Of a DNA stretch of 31,086 nucleotides, positions 1-8,543 are shown piece after piece; within the stretch, counting starts at the first letter, position 1; the number at the start of each line of letters is the position of its first letter. This DNA is from Akkermansiaceae bacterium UBA1506 (GTDB lineage Bacteria; Verrucomicrobiota; Verrucomicrobiia; Verrucomicrobiales; DEV007): contig DCQY01000107.1 of the NCBI GenBank assembly GCA_002323995.1, positions 1 to 31,086 on the forward strand, read 5' to 3'. Both the position numbers and the translations under genes were made by a program. Under the pieces are notes generated by a model. The model was not told the origin of the DNA, ran no database searches, and saw only the letters and a program-made list of their open reading frames with translations.

Positions 1-7
1 AGGTGCC

Positions 8-2872
8 CTAGCTTTCTTTCTTTTGCTGCTCATTCTTGGCTTTCTCTTTTTTCGCCCGTTGCCCCTCGCGCTTCGCATTCGCTATTTCGAGTAGCTTCTG
101 TCTCTGTCCAATACGCTGACGAGTGAGCTCCTTCATATCAGGCTGCTTGCCCCCGGGAACTGCATTGATGGTAAGATAGGCTTGTTCTTTGAAGATCAGG
201 CCGTTGATGCCTTTGACCTCGAAATTAATTTCGACCTGATTGACGGGTTGAATGTTAGGAATAACGAGGTGAACCGACATTCCGTCTTCACTTAGAACCG
301 CTTTTTTGATGCGAATTTTGTCTTCGCCTTCCTCAAGAGGATTTTTAACTGAGTAGTAGGCAGAGCCGTAGTTGCGGGTCCAAGCATAGTTCCACTGATA
401 GAGTTCATAAGTTTCCGGGTTCGTCGCCGAATTTTGATCAAGGGCGAAGTTGAAATCGAGAGTGATTCCGTTCTCTTTCACGGTCACATTGGTAAGTAGG
501 GGAGAATGGGTATTTGTGAAGCGGTAGCGGGAGATACCGCCCTGAGCCAGCCCTTTGCGCCCGCCGCCGTTCCAACCATTGAGACCGGTTGTGTAGACTT
601 GACCGTCGACAGGGTTGACCGCGGCGCGATGGATTCCGGTCTCGGCGTCGAGGTCAATTTTGACAATAGCAGCCTGCTCGATCCCGTCGACTTCCTGAAG
701 CATCAGATAATATAGCCAGCCTTTGCCGAAAGATGTGTGAAGTAATTTACCGGAGAGCGGACCCCAGCGTTTGTCGTCGATCCAGAGCTGGCCCCCGGAG
801 GAATTATCGAAGTTCTGTGGCATCCAGATGATAGGCTGGTCAAAGGTGTCGGGCGCGATGACCTTGGTATGATCAATAGCGCCGCCGTCCGGAGCCCAAT
901 GTTCGGTGCGAAAGGTCTGAGCGTAGCCATAGAAGCCGCCCGGATCACAGAGGCTAATCTTGGACGCCGGCATCCAACTGCCTTGGTTATCACTCACGGT
1001 AGGACGACCGTCTGGCATCATACCCATACCGTTTGGTGTTCGAAAACCCCTGCAGTAAACCTCACGCGTCTTGCCATCTGGAGAAACCTTGATCACTGAG
1101 CCAGGTTCCTTGTAGCTCGTGTATTGCCCGGACTTGGCGTAATAAAAGTTGCCTTCTGAATCTCGCTGGAGATCAAAATTAAAAGCATGGAAAAAGGTTG
1201 AGACGTCATCGTCCGCGCTGAACGATTCGTAGAAATCTGCCTCACCATCATCATTGAGGTCGTGGAGACGAGTCAGGCGATCTTTGCAGGTGACATATAT
1301 TTTGTCGTCTACGACTTGAAGTCCAAATGGCTCATAGAGACCGGCGGCAAATCGGGTCCACTGCAGATCTTCAAGCTCACGATCCACGCCTGAGACGATC
1401 CAGATATCCCCACCGTGGGTGGAAACGACCATGCGACCATCAGGGAAGAAGGCAAGCGCCGAGGTCCGAAACCAGGCATTGTAGGGATTGCCTTCGTCGT
1501 TTTCTGGAATACCAATTTTATCGATGGTATAGGCCTCCGACTCGGACCCTAACAAACCCATTGTATGCAGGACTTCAGGCCAGCGCCTCTCTCCTCCCGA
1601 GGTGTAGTTCGAGGGATTGAATGGTGCCATATGCCCTGATTTTTCTGAGCGAAGAAAGTTAGCGAACGAGAGCAACTCACCTTCGCCTTCACCTGCGTAG
1701 CGAACGATTTGGAAGACACGTTTCTCGTCGTCTGCGGGAATCTTCACTATTAGCCGGTTCTTCCCGTCTGTGTTCCATTGAAATCCCTCAACGTCACCCT
1801 GAGCGGTAGCGGCGAGGAAGCGGCCTATTGGATTGGGATGATCGCCAGCAGTTCCAAGGACGTGGACCTCACCACTGTCACCGAGAGTGAGTTCCTTTGC
1901 GTTGGCAGCGAGTCGCCCAGTGGTGTTTGCCGAGGCCCCTTCAACTTGGCCTAAGCTGAGGAGCAATTCTTCACCTGATTCAATTTCAAAGGTATGCTGA
2001 ATCGCCGCGAACCCTTCTGGTGCCGTCGGAGTTTCAAGGATATTCCGACCGTTGATGGCATAGGAGAGAATTGTGTGATCGTTGTGAAGGTAGTGTCCAT
2101 AGTAGCTCATCCACGCTTCTGGCATCGGGCCGCGAGGAAGAAGGTCATCAGTGGGGTAGTCAAGGGTTCCGTCATGTCCCCACGCCCACCCTTTAAGTTC
2201 TGCGATGGCACTGCCTTCGATGTTAGCAACGCCTCCTCCTCGTTCGCGATAGTGCTGTGTGCCGAGAAGATCAAGGAACCCACCACTCCAGACCCCGGCT
2301 TGGTCCATGCTGTGAAGATCATAGGCAATGCTAATTTGAGGATTAAGCTTAATCGTCAGAACGCTGGAAATATCCCTCCCAAGCTGTGAAGCCAGCGCGG
2401 GTCCGAAGTTACGTTGGATAAGGTCTTTCTCACCGACGACAACGTTCACGGTAGGAAGGCTTTCAAGATAACCATCGTTAATTTCTTCAAAGTCATCGCG
2501 CATCGGGCGCATGAAGGATTCCCGTATGTAATGGATGACCTGGTAGCGTTCCCGGTTCGTCATCCATGTCTGCGGACCCATGAGGCCGTTACCATTGGTC
2601 AGGGTGAGGAACATGGAATAGGGATCGAGGCCAAACTTGAGGTCGCCTGAACCAAAAGCACGCGCTGTCGGAAGCGGCGGGGTGAGCCCGTCGTCGCCGT
2701 GACAGTTCGTGCAAAGATTTTTATAGATTACCTCACCCGCTGCGAGGTCTTCATTATCCAGCGATTGAAGGATCCCGGCATGATCTACTGAATTCGGAGC
2801 TTCCTTAGCCAAAGAGGTCGTAACCAAGGAGATTGAGAGGAAAGGCGGCGTGAGCAGTAGCCAAAACTTCAT
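8..2872 (-). CDS. Secreted heme-c / DUF6797 / glucose-sorbosone dehydrogenase-like beta-propeller protein
   Basis: Large (954 aa) exported protein with one heme c and a propeller, probably a periplasmic or surface dehydrogenase or sugar-binding redox protein; the substrate is unknown. I chose the ATG at 2872 because it directly begins a signal peptide (MKFWLLLTPPFLSISLV...SLA). An upstream in-frame ATG at 2908 would add 12 residues before it. Seen in order: CTNCH heme motif at about residues 54-58, with a likely axial Met in the GLMGPQTWM stretch about 40 residues later; a middle region resembling DUF6797 of Verrucomicrobia and Planctomycetes cytochromes; a propeller-like part at about 440-800 (YTTGLNGWNGGGRKG near its end); a beta-rich C-terminal domain; and a Lys/Arg/Gln/Glu-rich tail of about 40 residues. 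Family membership is inferred from recall of such fusions. It is transcribed divergently from the lipoprotein gene at 3203. Confidence 0.8.
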   Translation of the reverse strand: MKFWLLLTPPFLSISLVTTSLAKEAPNSVDHAGILQSLDNEDLAAGEVIYKNLCTNCHGDDGLTPPLPTARAFGSGDLKFGLDPYSMFLTLTNGNGLMGPQTWMTNRERYQVIHYIRESFMRPMRDDFEEINDGYLESLPTVNVVVGEKDLIQRNFGPALASQLGRDISSVLTIKLNPQISIAYDLHSMDQAGVWSGGFLDLLGTQHYRERGGGVANIEGSAIAELKGWAWGHDGTLDYPTDDLLPRGPMPEAWMSYYGHYLHNDHTILSYAINGRNILETPTAPEGFAAIQHTFEIESGEELLLSLGQVEGASANTTGRLAANAKELTLGDSGEVHVLGTAGDHPNPIGRFLAATAQGDVEGFQWNTDGKNRLIVKIPADDEKRVFQIVRYAGEGEGELLSFANFLRSEKSGHMAPFNPSNYTSGGERRWPEVLHTMGLLGSESEAYTIDKIGIPENDEGNPYNAWFRTSALAFFPDGRMVVSTHGGDIWIVSGVDRELEDLQWTRFAAGLYEPFGLQVVDDKIYVTCKDRLTRLHDLNDDGEADFYESFSADDDVSTFFHAFNFDLQRDSEGNFYYAKSGQYTSYKEPGSVIKVSPDGKTREVYCRGFRTPNGMGMMPDGRPTVSDNQGSWMPASKISLCDPGGFYGYAQTFRTEHWAPDGGAIDHTKVIAPDTFDQPIIWMPQNFDNSSGGQLWIDDKRWGPLSGKLLHTSFGKGWLYYLMLQEVDGIEQAAIVKIDLDAETGIHRAAVNPVDGQVYTTGLNGWNGGGRKGLAQGGISRYRFTNTHSPLLTNVTVKENGITLDFNFALDQNSATNPETYELYQWNYAWTRNYGSAYYSVKNPLEEGEDKIRIKKAVLSEDGMSVHLVIPNIQPVNQVEINFEVKGINGLIFKEQAYLTINAVPGGKQPDMKELTRQRIGQRQKLLEIANAKREGQRAKKEKAKNEQQKKES

Positions 2873-3008
2873 GATAAGGATACTGACGCAGTATGGAAAA
2901 ATGCCCATCTGAATTCTGCCATGATAATGTTACTGTCTTAAAAGCCGGAGCATGAATTCTACAAGGAGCTAAATCGACTCATGCCCTTATCTTACAATTT
3001 CCATCTTC

Positions 3009-3081
3009 ATGTGATTCAGGTCATCACTCCTCGTAATTAAAATATGATTGATTGATAATCAACGACTTGGATGTGATTCAG
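3009..3081. promoter_or_regulatory. Candidate operator cluster: two direct repeats flanking a palindrome
   Basis: The 330-bp region between the divergent genes starting at 2872 and 3203 has no gene. It contains the 11-mer ATGTGATTCAG twice (3009-3019 and 3071-3081), with the perfect dyad TTGATT-GAT-AATCAA (3048-3062) between them. This looks like binding sites for a regulator of one or both flanking genes. A short dyad CGCGT/ACGCG lies near 3163-3179, just before the lipoprotein start. No regulator is encoded nearby, and function is inferred from position only. Confidence 0.3.
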
Positions 3082-3202
3082 TGGTATTTAGCGTGAGGAA
3101 AAATTCGTTCAGTGTTGCCACGGCTATTTAAAAAGTATTCCTCAGCATAAGGGGTTGAATTGGCGCGTCTAATGAACGCGGGAAATCACTCGCTTGCTGC
3201 CT

Positions 3203-3946
3203 ATGAATATAATTCGAACTTTCCTGATTCTTTGCGTGATTTTCACGTCATTACTGACTAGTTGTGCCACGTCGCGGGTGGAATATATCGACACTCAAGT
3301 CGCTCCTGCCATCGCTAACCCTGGCACTGTAGTGGTAGCAGGCTTGGTGGCGGGAGATTCCAATTGCGCTATTTCGCAGATTGAGCGTGGCAATATCCTA
3401 CATCGGTTGGAAAAGAAATTGGCTCAGAAGCGTCGCCAAAAAGATATTGTCGGCCACCTTGCTTTTGAGGGTTTCGTTGGCAGGACTCGATCCGTGGGCA
3501 GTGGTTCGACGGGATCTCTTTCCTATGCACTGACGCCGTCGCAGATGGCCAAGGCGAAGAAGTTCAAAGCCCAGTTTGCTCTCGTTGTGGTAGTAAACGA
3601 AGTCAATATCTGGTGTGATGTCGGCGAGTCCTGCAGTCACCATGAGGAGCCGATTTATGACAAAAAAGGCAATGAGGTTGGTTGCCGTCACTGGACGGAA
3701 TACACGACAACGTCACGAGCGCATCGTTCCATGAATGCGAATTACCTCCTCTATGATTTATCGACTGGAAAGAAGGTCTGGGCATGCTCTAGCAAGCACT
3801 GCGAGACAAACAGTCGCTCCGCTTGTTCCGAATTCGGGTATCCGCCGCCGCCGCCCCATCCTGCACCGCCTTCAGCTGCTGATGTGATGGACAATATGTC
3901 GAATTCGGTGGTAAGGAAATTTCCACGCGCCAATGCAAAATATTGA
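3203..3946 (+). CDS. Putative outer-membrane or periplasmic lipoprotein, Cys/His/Pro-rich, function unknown
   Basis: A 247-aa lipoprotein of no family I recognise. The ATG at 3203 is preferred over an in-frame TTG at 3194 because it begins the signal peptide directly. The lipobox is L-T-S-C with the lipidated Cys at residue 21. The mature part has seven further Cys (about 55, 138, 144, 161, 195, 200, 208), a C-SHHEEP stretch and several more His in its second half, then a proline run (PPPPPHPAPP) near the C-terminus. The segment YLLYDLSTGKKVWA resembles a motif common in periplasmic lipoproteins with a beta-sandwich fold. The Cys/His density would suit disulfides or metal binding, but no known metal motif is present. 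It converges on the TauE-like gene, its stop codon ending one base before that gene's stop. Confidence 0.75.
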   Translation: MNIIRTFLILCVIFTSLLTSCATSRVEYIDTQVAPAIANPGTVVVAGLVAGDSNCAISQIERGNILHRLEKKLAQKRRQKDIVGHLAFEGFVGRTRSVGSGSTGSLSYALTPSQMAKAKKFKAQFALVVVVNEVNIWCDVGESCSHHEEPIYDKKGNEVGCRHWTEYTTTSRAHRSMNANYLLYDLSTGKKVWACSSKHCETNSRSACSEFGYPPPPPHPAPPSAADVMDNMSNSVVRKFPRANAKY

Positions 3947-4309
3947 TCAAGCTTTCTTAAAGAACATACTGATCCCAACAAGGATCATGAGCACGGCAAA
4001 GATTTTCGTAAGTTGTTCGTTGCTTAGTTTCTTGAGCCAACCGGTCGCAAGGTAAGCGGTGGCGACAGAGGCGATGGCGGTAGGCCAGAACACGCCCCAC
4101 TGCACTAGGCCCGCCTGACTGAATCGGGTGAGAGCGATAATGGCAGTAGGAACAATTACCGCCATGCTTGTGGCGACGGCGGCTTTCTGATCCATACCGA
4201 GAAAATAAACAAATGCAGGCACCATCACGATGCCGCCGCCAACGCCGCAAAGTCCTGCCATAAGCCCTGCGAACAACCCGATACCAACAGAAATAAGAAT
4301 GAGTTTCAT
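3947..4309 (-). CDS. Half-size TauE/SafE (TSUP) family membrane permease
   Basis: A 120-aa membrane protein with about four hydrophobic segments (roughly 4-33, 45-65, 68-92, 100-117). The N-terminus carries the family signature: GLCGVGGGIVMVPAFVYFLG followed by K-AAVATSMAVIVP. TauE/SafE proteins are usually about 240-270 aa with eight segments built from two such halves. This one has a single repeat, a clean ATG and a stop after a charged end (FFKKA), so it looks like a natural half-size version that would have to dimerise. Family members export sulfite, sulfoacetate or related anions, but the substrate here is unknown. It lies 37 bp downstream of holA on the same strand and may be cotranscribed. 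Confidence 0.8.
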   Translation of the reverse strand: MKLILISVGIGLFAGLMAGLCGVGGGIVMVPAFVYFLGMDQKAAVATSMAVIVPTAIIALTRFSQAGLVQWGVFWPTAIASVATAYLATGWLKKLSNEQLTKIFAVLMILVGISMFFKKA

Positions 4310-4346
4310 GAGTCAGAGAGGTTTGAAGGGTTTGCTTTTGAGAGAC

Positions 4347-5447
4347 TTAGATTGGCTTGGCCAGTATCTTGGTCACGAGCTGATTCAGGACCAGATTCGG
4401 TTCGAGCTGAGTTGTGACAAGCCGCTCGTTGGCTTCGAGGCAGGCCTCGAGCGCATTTTTCAGTTCGGCGACACTGAAGCGATTGGATATCTGGGCGGCG
4501 AGGAAAAGTGGGTAAGCTGAAATCCCACCGTCTTTTTTGCGTGGCAGATGAGCTGTATCCGAAGCCGGCAGCCGATCAATCTCGCGCTGAAATCCCTGAT
4601 AGTTTCGACCGGCTCGAATCCCATGGCGTTCCATTAAATCGCGTGCGTGCAGCAGGCTACGAACGCGAGGCACGATCGCGGCAAGTAGGATCCCCACGGG
4701 GCTCTCGCCGCTGCGTAGCTGTTTATCGATCAAGCTAAGCGTTTTTGGAAGATCTTTCTTTGCGATTGCATCGCCAATCGCAAAAATTACTCCGGTGTGG
4801 CTCGCCGCTACGATTTCTGAGATGTCTTTTTCATTAGCAGGTCGGTCACCGACATAGAGAGAGAGCTTTTGGAGCTCGCTGTCGAGTACGCGGGTCTCTG
4901 CACCAACCATAACTACGAAACGCTCCAGAGCTTGACCTTCGAAGCTAAGGTCCATTGCTTCCGCTTTGCTCGCGACCTGTCCCATAACAGCAGTCTCCCA
5001 GCCGGCCTTACCAACATCGACTTTTTCAAAGGTCTTCACTTCAGCCAGCTTTGTCACTTTCTTATAGAAGGTGCGTCGCTTGTCGACGTCGGTGGCGCTG
5101 ATAATGACATTTACCTCGGGCGGGAGGCCGGCGGTCAGCACTTCGGTGAGACTTTCGACGGCGGCTAGTGTGGTTTCGGACTTCCCGGTTTGATTATCAC
5201 AAAAGAAATTAGCGCCTTGAAGCCAGACAACCTTTTCGCCGCCAAAAAAAGGGAGAGTCTGGATGGCCTCGATGGTCTGGCCGACGATCCGAACAGCGTG
5301 ATCGGAGTTGTCCGCGCTACCTGAGATAATTTCGAGGCCAAATTCATCATCTTTTGGTGCAATTTTATGGGAGAGTCTCAGAGCCGCTTCTTTGACCTGC
5401 GCTTCATCGCTGCCGAAGAAGGCGTGTATGTTCGATTTTGCCGCCAT
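4347..5447 (-). CDS. holA: DNA polymerase III subunit delta
   Basis: Delta subunit of the clamp loader, which opens the beta sliding clamp during replication. The 366 residues are slightly more than the usual 340 or so. The N-terminus (IHAFFGSDEAQVKEAALRL), the LPFFGGEKVVWL strand-turn, the VIISATDVDKR segment and the late helical region (AIGDAIAKKDLPKTLSLID...SGESPVGILLAAIVPRVRSLL) are typical of the family, with an AAA+-like fold lacking a P-loop and a C-terminal helical collar. The ATG at 5447 starts the protein directly at the conserved N-terminus. It is divergent from the aminotransferase gene, with about 308 bp between the two starts. Confidence 0.93.
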   Translation of the reverse strand: MAAKSNIHAFFGSDEAQVKEAALRLSHKIAPKDDEFGLEIISGSADNSDHAVRIVGQTIEAIQTLPFFGGEKVVWLQGANFFCDNQTGKSETTLAAVESLTEVLTAGLPPEVNVIISATDVDKRRTFYKKVTKLAEVKTFEKVDVGKAGWETAVMGQVASKAEAMDLSFEGQALERFVVMVGAETRVLDSELQKLSLYVGDRPANEKDISEIVAASHTGVIFAIGDAIAKKDLPKTLSLIDKQLRSGESPVGILLAAIVPRVRSLLHARDLMERHGIRAGRNYQGFQREIDRLPASDTAHLPRKKDGGISAYPLFLAAQISNRFSVAELKNALEACLEANERLVTTQLEPNLVLNQLVTKILAKPI

Positions 5448-5755
5448 GGTTCATGAGAAGTAAATCGTCTGACGACGTTGTGCAATGCTGAATGGTGCGG
5501 GATTAACACGGATCGCGTCAGGAATTTGTTATCGAGCGAGCATTTCGCTTGAAAGAAACTTGAGATCGGGTACATGAGACACCCGCATTGTTCACGGAGT
5601 TGCGGCTGAGCCATATCACCAAATTCCCGTCGATGCGGGAGATTTGTATCGAGAAGGCCCGGTTTTAGGCGACGTACTCCGAAGTTTCTGGCGACTCAGT
5701 CAGTTTGGATGCCCGCTGGAGTCAGGGTCTCAACCCTACCAGCATCAACACAGAC
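5448..5755. other. Divergent intergenic region between holA and the aminotransferase gene
   Basis: About 308 bp without a convincing gene. Small dyads are visible: TCGTC-T-GACGA at 5465-5475, TCCCG/CGGGA around 5627-5642, and AGGGT-CTCA-ACCCT just before the aminotransferase start. It should hold both promoters, but I cannot place -35/-10 boxes with confidence. Short open frames here either overlap holA or run out of frame into the aminotransferase, and they resemble no protein I know. No tRNA-like fold was found. Confidence 0.4.
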
Positions 5756-6922
5756 ATGAGTTTCATTGCCGAAAAATTCTCCGAGATTTCTCCGTCCCAG
5801 ACCCTTGCCATCACCGCAGCCGCAAAGAAGATGCGCGACGAAGGTCAAGACATCGCCAGCTTTGGTGCTGGAGAGCCCGACCTCGACACGCCCCAACACA
5901 TTAAAGACGCATGCATCGAGGCACTCAAAGAAGGGAAGACCAAGTATACCGCCGCTACCGGTATCCCTGAGCTGAAGGAAGCGATCCAAGAGAAGCTGCT
6001 TCTAGATAATGGTCTCGAATATGATGTCAGCCAGATTTCCGTTAACTGCGGAGCTAAGCACTCATGCTACAACGCGATCGTGGCATGCTGTGACCCCGAA
6101 GACGAAGTGATCATCCCAGCCCCTTATTGGACTAGTTACCCTGAGATGGTTCGCCTAGCCGGAGCTGAGCCTTACATCGTCGAAACCAAGCGAGAGAACG
6201 GTTGGAAAATGACGCCTGACGAGTTCGAAGATGCGATCAGTGGTAGAACTCGCATGCTCATTCTCAACAGCCCTAATAACCCGACCGGTGCGGTTTACTC
6301 CAAAGAGGAGATAGAGGCTCTCGTCGAGGTAGCTGAGTCAGAAGATATCATCATCCTTTCCGATGAGATCTACGAGAAATTGATCTACAACGACAAGAAG
6401 CACGTTAGCACGGCCTCTGTTAGCGAAGCGGCCAAGAATTTAACGATCACAATCAACGGCCTTTCTAAGGTTTACGCTATGACTGGATGGCGTCTGGGTT
6501 ATACCGCGGCTCCCCCAGAGATTGCGAAGGCCATTAGTATCATTCAGAGCCATACCACCTCTAACCCGACCACGTTTGCTCAATATGGCGCACTCGCTGC
6601 CCTCCAAGGGCCTCAAAACATGATCAATGACATGGTTGAGGAATATGACATGCGTCGTCAATACATGTTAAGCCGTCTGCAGAAAATCAACAACATTGAG
6701 GTGATCGAACCGGAGGGCGCCTTTTACTTCCTCGTCGATACAACCAAGATCGGCCTGAACTCCATGAACTTGACTGAAAAACTTCTCTCTCGCTATCTCG
6801 TAGCCGCAGTTCCGGGCGCGGCATTCGGGTATGATCAGTCACTCCGTCTCAGTTACGCAACTAGCCTCGATATCATTAAGGAGGGCTTGGACCGCTTTGA
6901 GGAGTTCTGCCTCGCGCATTGA
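5756..6922 (+). CDS. PLP-dependent class I aminotransferase, aspartate aminotransferase (Ib) type
   Basis: Transfers the amino group between aspartate (or a related amino acid) and 2-oxoglutarate in the cytoplasm. The 388 residues starting at the ATG at 5756 match the usual length; an in-frame TTG at 5705 would add 17 unlikely residues. Visible motifs are SFGAGEPDLDTP at about 35-46, NSPNNPTG at 171-178, SDEIYEKL at 202-209, and the Schiff-base lysine K238 in GLSKVYAMTGWRLGY. Near the C-terminus LRLSYA carries the Arg that binds the substrate carboxylate. These features fit AspC-like subgroup Ib enzymes, some of which also use prephenate, so the exact substrate is not settled. It is followed by an intrinsic terminator and appears monocistronic. 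Confidence 0.92.
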   Translation: MSFIAEKFSEISPSQTLAITAAAKKMRDEGQDIASFGAGEPDLDTPQHIKDACIEALKEGKTKYTAATGIPELKEAIQEKLLLDNGLEYDVSQISVNCGAKHSCYNAIVACCDPEDEVIIPAPYWTSYPEMVRLAGAEPYIVETKRENGWKMTPDEFEDAISGRTRMLILNSPNNPTGAVYSKEEIEALVEVAESEDIIILSDEIYEKLIYNDKKHVSTASVSEAAKNLTITINGLSKVYAMTGWRLGYTAAPPEIAKAISIIQSHTTSNPTTFAQYGALAALQGPQNMINDMVEEYDMRRQYMLSRLQKINNIEVIEPEGAFYFLVDTTKIGLNSMNLTEKLLSRYLVAAVPGAAFGYDQSLRLSYATSLDIIKEGLDRFEEFCLAH

Positions 6923-6990
6923 TTTTAGTGGTTTTGCGAATCTCTCTTTTGCCGTCTGGCTGTCTGGTCGTTTGGCACTCAAGAAGTTTC

Positions 6991-7026
6991 AGAGGTCGGC
7001 AGTTTTGACTGTCGGCCTCTTTTTTT
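6991..7026 (+). terminator. Rho-independent terminator after the aminotransferase gene
   Basis: The stem GAGGTCGGCAG / CTGTCGGCCTC (6992-7002 with 7009-7019) has 11 pairs including two G-U wobbles, extended by an outer A-T pair (6991/7020). The loop is TTTTGA and a run of T follows (7020-7026). It lies about 70 bp after the stop codon. Confidence 0.88.
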
Positions 7027-7237
7027 GGTATGATTATTTAGCAGGTTTGCTCCTGACACGTGAACTGCTCGTCCCGATGGAAACGGATCGGCATATATTC
7101 CCGGAAGAAGTTCTTTGGGGTAGATTCCTCCCCCAATTCATGAAGGATGTTAATAGGGGTGGGGGTTTGCGATTTTCCGGCAAGCTGAAAGAACCCTTGC
7201 TTGCCAAATCGTTCAATCAACCCGATTGCTGAAACCT
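7027..7237. other. Spacer between the terminator and the IMPase-ispF-cdaA operon
   Basis: About 210 bp that probably hold the promoter of the operon beginning at 7238. Open frames of about 50-60 codons exist on both strands, but they match nothing I recognise and overlap one another, so I do not call a gene. No strong dyad was seen. Confidence 0.4.
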
Positions 7238-7990
7238 ATGTCTCCGGAACTGGAATTGGCAATGGCAGCGGCCCGTGAGGCAGGTGCATTGCTACGCAAA
7301 AATTTTGAAGCGGATCTCCACGTGAACGAAATGCACGATCACGATATCAAACTGGCGCTGGATGTGGAGAGCCAGAAACTAATTGAGGCCAAAATTCTGA
7401 AGACCTTTCCGGATCATGCTATTTATGGCGAGGAAGGCATCGCCGGCGATCAGAATTCAGAGACGCAATGGATTGTGGATCCGATCGATGGGACTGTTAA
7501 CTTCTTCTTTGGCCTCCCTCACTTTTGCGTTTCGATTGCGATGCGCCAAGGAGGTGAGCTCAAAATCGGGGCCATCTATGATCCGATGCTGGATGAAATG
7601 TTTGCAGTCGATTTTGAGGGGCCGGCGATGCGGAATGGCCAGTTAATCCGACCCAGTGATCGTGAGACGCTGGGAGAAGCCGTGGTCACGATTGGCTTTT
7701 CCAAAAGCCAGGACGCTATTGAGTCGGGCATCGCCCGTTACAGCCGGATTGCTCATCGAGTTCGAAAAACCCGCATGCTTGGTAGCGCCGCGCTGGCGCT
7801 GGCCTACATCGCTTGCGGTCGTCTCGATGCCTATATCGAAGAGCAGATTAGCCTCTGGGATATTGCTGCCGGTCGCCTCATGCTTGAGCGTGGGGGTGGG
7901 ACGGTAAAGCTTGCGTCTTCCTCTTCAAATTCCAATAAATCTTCGATTGTTTCCAGCAACGGAAAACTCGACTTTGAGGATATTCTCTAA
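7238..7990 (+). CDS. Inositol monophosphatase family protein
   Basis: Mg2+-dependent phosphatase of the IMPase/FBPase/CysQ superfamily, 250 aa, cytoplasmic. The ATG at 7238 (MSPELELAMAAAREAG) gives the normal N-terminus; a TTG at 7226 is the only upstream alternative. Metal-binding motifs are intact: GEE at about 64-66, DPIDGTVNF at 81-89 and W207-D208 in SLWDIAAG. The substrate could be inositol-1-phosphate, histidinol phosphate, 3'-phosphoadenosine 5'-phosphate or another sugar phosphate, and sequence reading does not decide. The C-terminus ends in a Ser/Asn-rich stretch (SSSSNSNKSS). It is the first gene of the run leading to bioD, and ispF follows after 12 bp. Confidence 0.9.
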   Translation: MSPELELAMAAAREAGALLRKNFEADLHVNEMHDHDIKLALDVESQKLIEAKILKTFPDHAIYGEEGIAGDQNSETQWIVDPIDGTVNFFFGLPHFCVSIAMRQGGELKIGAIYDPMLDEMFAVDFEGPAMRNGQLIRPSDRETLGEAVVTIGFSKSQDAIESGIARYSRIAHRVRKTRMLGSAALALAYIACGRLDAYIEEQISLWDIAAGRLMLERGGGTVKLASSSSNSNKSSIVSSNGKLDFEDIL

Positions 7991-8002
7991 TTACCTTTAG
8001 AT

Positions 8003-8491
8003 ATGAGATACCGCAGTGGCATCGGCTACGATGTGCATCAGTTTACAGAAGGACGCCCCCTGATTCTCGGTGGCGTCAAAGTGCCTCATCCAAAAGGACT
8101 GTCTGGACATTCCGACGCCGATGTTCTGGCTCATGCGGTGGCCGACGCGATTCTTGGTGCGATCGGGGAACCAGACATCGGCTACTGGTTTCCCCCAACG
8201 GATGACAGCATAGAGGGCATCAACAGTCTCAAGATTCTCGAGAAAGCGGCCGAGCTGGTCGGAGAGAAAGGGGGGCATATTGAGAATATCGATTCCACCC
8301 TTATTGCCGAGGCGCCGAAGGTGATGAAACACGTCTCAGCGATGAAAGAAAAGATTGCCGAAGCGCTTGGCATGGATGCCACTGATATCGGGATCAAGGC
8401 GACTACCAATGAGACGATGGGATTCATCGGACGCGAGGAAGGCATCGCCGCTCTCGCCAGCGCTTCGATCGCTCTACCTGACAGGAAGTGA
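8003..8491 (+). CDS. ispF: 2-C-methyl-D-erythritol 2,4-cyclodiphosphate synthase
   Basis: Fifth enzyme of the MEP isoprenoid pathway. It cyclises CDP-ME 2-phosphate to MEcPP and releases CMP. The 162-aa length is standard for the trimeric enzyme. The metal ligands D10, H12 (GIGYDVH) and H44 (DVLAHAVADA) are present, as are the GHSDADV loop, FPPTD at 63-67 and the C-terminal KATTNE...GFIGREEGIAA signature that binds the cytidine. The ATG at 8003 starts directly at the conserved RYRSGIGYDVH. No Shine-Dalgarno sequence is obvious. Confidence 0.96.
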   Translation: MRYRSGIGYDVHQFTEGRPLILGGVKVPHPKGLSGHSDADVLAHAVADAILGAIGEPDIGYWFPPTDDSIEGINSLKILEKAAELVGEKGGHIENIDSTLIAEAPKVMKHVSAMKEKIAEALGMDATDIGIKATTNETMGFIGREEGIAALASASIALPDRK

Positions 8492-8543
8492 AAAATCTCG
8501 GCGCGGTAGGTGCAAATCAGTGGATCACGTAGTAGGTTGTGAA

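Noticed and set aside
5378..5614. 78-codon minus-strand frame upstream of holA
   Set aside because: It overlaps the first codons of holA in another frame, has no recognisable motif and no ribosome binding site.
5700..5760. tRNA-like stem (AGGGT-CTCA-ACCCT) before the aminotransferase gene
   Set aside because: The loop is too short for a T-arm, and no acceptor, D or anticodon stems can be built around it.
7038..7220. Short frames on both strands between the terminator and the IMPase gene
   Set aside because: They overlap each other, are about 50-60 codons and look random. The spacer more likely holds the operon promoter.
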